DNA of 17,536 nt from Candidatus Wallbacteria bacterium. GTDB lineage: Bacteria > Muiribacteriota > JAQTZZ01. Shown here in pieces: positions 14,117-17,536 of this stretch. The first letter of the stretch is position 1. Every line of letters starts with the position of its first letter. The position numbers and the translations under genes were made by a program. The stretch lies in the NCBI GenBank assembly GCA_028711905.1, contig JAQTRI010000027.1, forward strand, positions 1 to 17,536, given 5' to 3'. The notes under the pieces were generated by a model. That model had not been told where the DNA came from, ran no database searches, and worked only from the letters and a program-made list of their open reading frames with translations.

Positions 14117-14147
14117 AAAAAAGGCCTCCTGTGGAGGCCTTTTTTTT
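14117..14147 (+). terminator. Rho-independent terminator of rpoBC, probably bidirectional
   Basis: GGCCTCC (14123-14129), a 3-base loop and GGAGGCC (14133-14139) are followed by eight T and preceded by six A. It begins 20 bases after the rpoC stop. The A-run on the left gives a T-run on the minus strand, so it can also end transcripts from the convergent gene at 14173. Confidence 0.92.
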
Positions 14148-14172
14148 ATATCAATTTTGCGTTAAAAAAAGA

Positions 14173-14868
14173 CTAAAACAATTTGAGTATGGCTGAGATG
14201 CGGTTCTGATCGAAATTAAAAATCTGTCCTGTTCCAGAAAGATTATCAGCATTTAAATCTGATGTTTTCAATCCGGAAATGTCGAGATCATTTGTGCCGC
14301 CACTGCCGGAGAACGCTGCAATGGCATTTTCAAAGGCTACACTTTTTTTCGCAATCTGGGATTCCAGGTCAGCCGTCTGCTCATTCAAGTCTGAAAAACT
14401 CTGTTCCAAAGATATGAAGACTGCGTCCACCCGGTCCTTGGAGATAACACCGTCACTGAGCTCCGCCGCAAGCTCCAGTCCGGGAATTGTGACCGCTTTA
14501 CCGTTAAAGCTGGCATTTTCTGCAGCATGGCGGATTTGTTGGCTGATTTCGCTGAGTTGATTCTGACTCACAGAAGCATTCTCCTGCTGCCTGTCAAGAA
14601 GCTGGTTCAGTTCAGTCAGCAGGCCCTTGACATCCTCAATCCTGGAACCAAGGAACTGGTTCAGGGAAATGCCTTCCTGAAGGCTCTCGATCTCATTCCC
14701 GGTTTCCAGCACACGAGCTTCTAATTTATGCAGAGAATCTCCGGTTGATTCCTTTGATTCAACGGCTGAAGATACTGAACCTGAAGCCTTTTGGAGATGG
14801 CTGATGCCTGATTGACCGACTGGATTGATCAGGTCCGCCAGATTCACTCCTTGATTACGGACAATCAT
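14173..14868 (-). CDS. Flagellin-like helical protein
   Basis: A 231-residue protein, predicted largely alpha-helical, with no signal peptide and rich in Ser, Gln, Glu, Asn and Leu. Two parts recall flagellin helices: SEISQQIRHAAENASFNGKAV in the middle resembles the flagellin I..I..IA..T.FNG segment, and a later part with SLEQSFSDLNEQTADLESQI resembles the C-terminal ...LN..RA.LGA.QNR helix. The canonical flagellin N-terminus (INTN..SL.AQ.NL) and the LL.Q...S.L sequence at the C-terminus are absent; it ends SAILKLF. It could be a diverged flagellin, a hook-associated or capping-type protein, or an unrelated coiled coil. ATG 14868 is chosen because it follows GGAGGGGG and lies ~28 bases from a predicted transcription start; an upstream CTG/TTG-type extension to 14931 would overlap the promoter. 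No flagellar genes are nearby. Confidence 0.62.
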   Translation of the reverse strand: MIVRNQGVNLADLINPVGQSGISHLQKASGSVSSAVESKESTGDSLHKLEARVLETGNEIESLQEGISLNQFLGSRIEDVKGLLTELNQLLDRQQENASVSQNQLSEISQQIRHAAENASFNGKAVTIPGLELAAELSDGVISKDRVDAVFISLEQSFSDLNEQTADLESQIAKKSVAFENAIAAFSGSGGTNDLDISGLKTSDLNADNLSGTGQIFNFDQNRISAILKLF

Positions 14869-14902
14869 GATGCACCCCCTCCCTGGGATTTTTCTCAAAC
14901 TA

Positions 14903-14931
14903 ATTATACAGCAGAACAAAGATATTTGCAA
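14903..14931 (-). promoter_or_regulatory. Strong sigma-70-type promoter of the flagellin-like gene
   Basis: On the minus strand, TTGCAA (14931-14926), a 17-base spacer and a perfect TATAAT (14908-14903) precede a GGGAGGGGG ribosome binding site and ATG 14868. No sigma-28-type flagellar promoter was recognised here. Confidence 0.65.
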
Positions 14932-14941
14932 CTAATTGTGG

Positions 14942-15005
14942 GGGGACGGTGCTTGACTTTTTTACTTTAGTTTATCCTAAAGTAAAAAAGTCAAGCACCG
15001 TCCCC
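14942..15005. repeat. Perfect 29-bp-arm palindrome overlapping the end of the hydrolase gene
   Basis: The arms 14942-14970 and 14977-15005 are exact reverse complements with a 6-base loop (TTTATC). Each arm runs from GGGGACGGTGCTTGAC to a TTTTTTACTTTAG end. The right arm encodes the last residues (GDGA) and the TGA stop of the hydrolase gene on the minus strand. I recall similar GGGGACGGTGCTTGAC palindromes as dispersed repeats in other bacteria, possibly REP/RAYT-like; that is memory, not tested. No transposase is nearby. Confidence 0.9.
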
Positions 15006-15887
15006 TTCCAACGATACCGTCAGTCCTTCCTGCGCCAGAATGACCTCCATCTTGGAACCGGCCTTTTCAACCAGTGAACGGGCATAATCCAGCATGACCT
15101 CCAGTTGGGTATCAGTGCGCGATGGGTCATGGTGGAAAATCGCCATTTTTTTCACCCCAGCTGCTAAGCAGTTACTGATTGCCGTATCCAGCGTGGAATG
15201 CCCCCAGCCCTTTTTATAATCATCCTTGGTATACTGGCTGTCGTAAATCACAAAATCAGCGTCAGCAATGAATTCCAGCAGCTTTTCATTCATCTCCCGG
15301 ACCGTCTGCTCAGCTTCCGCATATGTGTCTTCGTCCTCAGGCGAAAACATATTGTAAAAAGGCTCAGTATCATAACAGGAGACCAGAACTTTCCCCTTGT
15401 ATGTAAAGCGGTAGCCAAGGGTCAGGATCGGGTGGTTAAGGTTCTTGGTCCTGATATGGATGTCGCTGATCTCGAACTGGGATTCGGTCAAATCCTTGAA
15501 CGAAAACTCAGCCTTCAGTTCGCTGAAATTGACAGGAAAATACACATATGTCATCTGTCCGCCAATAATGTTTTCCAGTGAATCCGCATAGTTAACCGGT
15601 CCGAAAAGATGAATCTTGGTTCCAGGGAAGAAAATCGGCGTAAAAAACGGCATGCCCTGGATATGGTCCCAGTGTGTGTGGGAGATGAACAGGTGATATT
15701 TGAATGGGGGCTTGAAATTCTTGAGGATAAAATCCCCCAGAGGTTTGATACCTGAACCGGCATCCAGGATAAATTTCTCGTCCCCGACTTCAATGAAATG
15801 GCAGGAGGTGTTTCCACCGTACTTAATTGTATGGGCACCTGGCGAAGGGATCGATCCCCTGACGCCAAAGAAAGTGGTTTTAAACAA
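14991..15887 (-). CDS. Metallo-beta-lactamase-fold hydrolase (PhnP-like, COG1235 type)
   Basis: A 298-residue cytosolic metal-dependent hydrolase, probably a phosphodiesterase. The N-terminus FFGVRGSIPSPG...YGGNTSC is typical of this MBL subfamily. LDAGSG lies at 41-46 and the dinuclear metal motif HTHWDH at 70-75; further candidate ligands are H152 (LNHP), D173 (CYDTE), H230 (GHST) and H252/H253 (HHDPSRTD). The substrate cannot be told. The start is TTG 15887: no ATG fits, and AGGGGAGGT lies just upstream. That ribosome binding site is made from the last codons and stop of the HDOD gene, two bases away, so the two are coupled. The final residues and stop lie in the palindrome at 14942-15005, so the C-terminus may have been replaced when that repeat arrived. 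Confidence 0.9.
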   Translation of the reverse strand: MFKTTFFGVRGSIPSPGAHTIKYGGNTSCHFIEVGDEKFILDAGSGIKPLGDFILKNFKPPFKYHLFISHTHWDHIQGMPFFTPIFFPGTKIHLFGPVNYADSLENIIGGQMTYVYFPVNFSELKAEFSFKDLTESQFEISDIHIRTKNLNHPILTLGYRFTYKGKVLVSCYDTEPFYNMFSPEDEDTYAEAEQTVREMNEKLLEFIADADFVIYDSQYTKDDYKKGWGHSTLDTAISNCLAAGVKKMAIFHHDPSRTDTQLEVMLDYARSLVEKAGSKMEVILAQEGLTVSLEGDGA

Positions 15888-15889
15888 GC

Positions 15890-16759
15890 CTACCTCCCCT
15901 GAAACGCGGTTTTCAGGAATTCCTCCGCTTTAGTCAGTTCTCCCTGCAGTTTTTCGGAAAAGCTGATGATCAGATCCGTGGTAATACCCATTTTCGTAAA
16001 ATGCTCATCAATGTTCAACGGGAAAAAGTGATTACCGCTGAACCCTATGCCCTCCGACCTGGCGATCAGGTCCGCGATAAACACAAGGTTTGACGGTCTG
16101 GAGTAAAGATCCTGTTCGCCTGTGATCCGGTCATGGCAGGAAACAGCTTCCACCATGTTCGGCCCCAGCTTCCATTTCACAGCCAGCATTTTACCGGCGT
16201 TGAGGTGATCCAGACCGATGATTTTCTGCTCAGCTTCGGAAAGATCGATCCCTGCCGATTCCGATTCGCTGACCGCTTTCAGAAAATCGTCCTGATAGAA
16301 CTTGAGGAAGATCAACTTGCCTATGTCGTGCAGAAGACCGCAGATAAAGTATTCTTCGATTTTTTTGGGGTCAACCTTGAGTTCACGGGCCAGAAGCTTG
16401 GAAACTGTGGCTGTGCCGATCGAATGGCGCCAGAAATCGTTCATGGAGAATTTGTCGGACTTCACATCCTTGAATGTATCAAGAATAGCCGCAGACATGG
16501 CCAGATTCTTGATCGTGTTAAAGCCCAGGATCACAATTGATCTGACAATAGAGGTCAGTTCCTGGGAAAGTGCGAAGTACACCGAGTTAACGATTTTCAA
16601 AACACGGGCCGCCAGAACCGGATCAATGGAAATAACGCGGTTGAGATTATCGGCCGAACTGTTGGGGTCGCCTGTGATCTGCAGAATCTTCATGGCAGTC
16701 GGCGACAAAGGCGGCAGTTTATCGAGCAGCTTGTCAAATTCTTCCATTTTTATCAGCAT
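15890..16759 (-). CDS. HDOD domain signalling protein
   Basis: About 289 residues, nearly all one HDOD domain, an HD-related output domain used in bacterial signal transduction. The start of the domain is KLPPLSPTAMKILQI, followed by the ISIDPVLAARVLKIVNSVYF segment and the SIVILGFNTIKNLAMSAAI helix. It retains a GLLHDIGKL motif, and a later histidine-containing SCHD follows. There is no receiver, GGDEF or membrane domain, so it is a stand-alone output or adaptor protein. Three in-frame ATGs are possible (16777, 16759, 16747), none with a ribosome binding site. I chose 16759 because a promoter box ends six bases before it; the one at 16777 lies inside the promoter. It heads an operon with the hydrolase, whose start lies two bases beyond the HDOD stop. 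Confidence 0.9.
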   Translation of the reverse strand: MLIKMEEFDKLLDKLPPLSPTAMKILQITGDPNSSADNLNRVISIDPVLAARVLKIVNSVYFALSQELTSIVRSIVILGFNTIKNLAMSAAILDTFKDVKSDKFSMNDFWRHSIGTATVSKLLARELKVDPKKIEEYFICGLLHDIGKLIFLKFYQDDFLKAVSESESAGIDLSEAEQKIIGLDHLNAGKMLAVKWKLGPNMVEAVSCHDRITGEQDLYSRPSNLVFIADLIARSEGIGFSGNHFFPLNIDEHFTKMGITTDLIISFSEKLQGELTKAEEFLKTAFQGR

Positions 16760-16765
16760 GGCATG

Positions 16766-16795
16766 ATCATATAGCATATATCAGGGAATGGTCAA
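16766..16795 (-). promoter_or_regulatory. Promoter of the HDOD-hydrolase operon, possibly leaderless
   Basis: On the minus strand, TTGACC (16795-16790), an 18-base spacer and TATGAT (16771-16766) are followed by CATGCC and then ATG 16759. The predicted transcription start is at the A of that ATG. Confidence 0.5.
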
Positions 16796-16807
16796 CTGGC
16801 GGGAACA

Positions 16808-16914
16808 GTAATCGGTAATTGGTAATTGGTGATTGGTAATGGGAAAAGGGTAAAAAAGTATCCTGCCCATTACCTATCACCCATAACCTATTACCTACAT
16901 ACCAGTCACCGATT
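16808..16914. repeat. Inverted array of GGTAATT-type heptamers
   Basis: The left half (16814-16843) is a run of heptamers GGTAATT, GGTAATT, GGTGATT, GGTAATG plus GG. The right half (16866-16895) is its imperfect reverse complement, with units such as CCCATTACC and CTATTACC. Most of the 30 aligned positions pair, with mismatches mainly at the unit junctions. AATCGGT (16810-16816) and ACCGATT (16908-16914) extend the symmetry. It lies between the divergent HDOD and barrel genes. Confidence 0.7.
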
Positions 16915-16981
16915 GAGTTAATTCCCGGGTGAATACTGTCGATAATTAACGAGACATGCAAAATCCAATCCAGGGGATGAT

Positions 16982-17536
16982 ATGAGAAAAGTCGCGGCTT
17001 TTCTGTTGATGATGTGCGCTGTCTTCAGCCTGCCGGCTGAAGATGTCGATGGAGTGATGAAGAAAATCGGATACAGTTTCGAGGAAGACCTGCTGGGTAA
17101 AGACCCGCCTCGTGAACAGATCGAGGAATATCCGATCTCCTATTTTTCACGCCTCGAGCAGCTCTCACTTTGCGAAGGTGGTCTCACTCTGTCCGGAAAT
17201 ACCGGCCTGATCGAGATTCCCAGCGCTTTCATTAATTCCAACGGCTATTTCAACACAGGAGGCCATGTCCAGCACACTGACAGTAATTTCAACATGCAGG
17301 GCACGCGGTATAAGTCCAAAAAATGGGAATACATCGGGCATTTGAACTACGGCTTTCGCAGAAATGCGGAGTGTGGCGTGAATGTGGTCAGCGTAAAAAA
17401 CAGCATCACCAGCAGTTTGACCAATGTCCACTATGTCATACGCAAGGATTTCGCTACTTTCAACATCAAATGGACCACCCCTTACAAGGGTAAGGCCGTG
17501 GCCTTTGGCGCGCAGGTCACCAATCTTTCCAATGAA
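16982..17536 (+). CDS. Probable outer-membrane barrel protein with a GNTGL motif (partial, runs off the right edge)
   Basis: An open frame of 185 codons begins at ATG 16982 and has no stop before the window ends. AGGGGA lies four bases upstream. A signal peptide is clear (MRKVAAFLLMMCAVFSLPAE, cleavage near residue 19-20). After a charged linker (21-65) comes SGNTGLIEIPSAF at 71-83 and then NSNGYFNTGGHVQ, the pattern that begins YjbH-like and related outer-membrane barrels (G.TGLI..P.A.....G....G). The remainder alternates polar and hydrophobic residues in short beta-strand-like stretches (YIGHLNYGFRRNAECGVNVV; TFNIKWTTPY; AVAFGAQVTNLS), consistent with a transmembrane barrel. Function, whether exopolysaccharide-linked or otherwise, cannot be assigned from the N-terminal part. 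No sugar-export gene is visible nearby. Confidence 0.68.
   Translation, partial: MRKVAAFLLMMCAVFSLPAEDVDGVMKKIGYSFEEDLLGKDPPREQIEEYPISYFSRLEQLSLCEGGLTLSGNTGLIEIPSAFINSNGYFNTGGHVQHTDSNFNMQGTRYKSKKWEYIGHLNYGFRRNAECGVNVVSVKNSITSSLTNVHYVIRKDFATFNIKWTTPYKGKAVAFGAQVTNLSNE

Noticed and set aside
14942..15005. Simple intrinsic terminator for the hydrolase gene
   Set aside because: The stem straddles the stop codon and is not followed by a T-run on the minus strand; the runs of T and A are inside the stem.
16808..16914. CRISPR-like array
   Set aside because: Units are 7 bases with no spacers and lie in inverted halves; no cas gene is present.

Overview
This is a chromosomal window of roughly balanced GC from a bacterium. 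Its centre is an RNA polymerase operon, rpoB-rpoC, whose subunits are far larger than usual: β is 1490 residues and β′ is 2277, against 1342 and 1407 in E. coli. The promoters look like ordinary sigma-70 type. A signal-peptide protein resembling a GNTGL-type outer-membrane barrel, together with a flagellin-like protein, suggests a diderm and possibly flagellated lineage. I cannot name the phylum from sequence alone. A deep-branching, mostly uncultured group such as Ca. Riflebacteria or Wallbacteria is a low-confidence guess.

Layout. Positions 1-1208 (minus strand) hold two related small secreted OB-fold (tRNA_anti-like) proteins and the first 45 codons of a membrane protein running off the left edge. 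Positions 1320-2498 (plus) encode a thiolase, very probably acetyl-CoA acetyltransferase. Positions 2751-14097 (plus) encode rpoB and rpoC with their own promoter and a strong terminator. Positions 14173-14868 (minus) encode a flagellin-like helical protein. Positions 14991-16759 (minus) encode a two-gene signalling unit, an HDOD protein followed by a metallo-beta-lactamase-fold hydrolase. Positions 16982-17536 (plus) hold the start of a probable outer-membrane barrel protein.

How the genes work together. rpoB and rpoC form one transcription unit and supply the catalytic core of RNA polymerase, with every catalytic and zinc-binding signature intact. The size comes from lineage-type insertions: a Cys-rich insert, a ~190-residue insert, a ~45-residue insert and a ~130-residue insert in β, plus a ~965-residue insertion inside the β′ trigger loop (the SI3 position). 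Much of this extra sequence is made of two recurrent modules. One is a small strand-rich module of which ordinary β′ carries a single copy; here copies are spread over both subunits. The other is the barrel repeat of sandwich-barrel hybrid motifs. This expanded polymerase is the most interesting object in the window. The usual neighbours (rplKAJL before, rpsL-rpsG-fusA after) are absent, so rpoBC stands apart from ribosomal protein genes here. HDOD and the hydrolase are almost certainly cotranscribed and translationally coupled.

Intergenic DNA carries several structured repeats: a perfect 29-bp-arm palindrome that supplies the last codons and stop of the hydrolase gene, a REP-like hairpin, an inverted array of GGTAATT-type heptamers, and a short octamer tandem repeat. 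No tRNA, rRNA, CRISPR array or transposase gene was seen. No gene-free stretch exceeds 300 bases.
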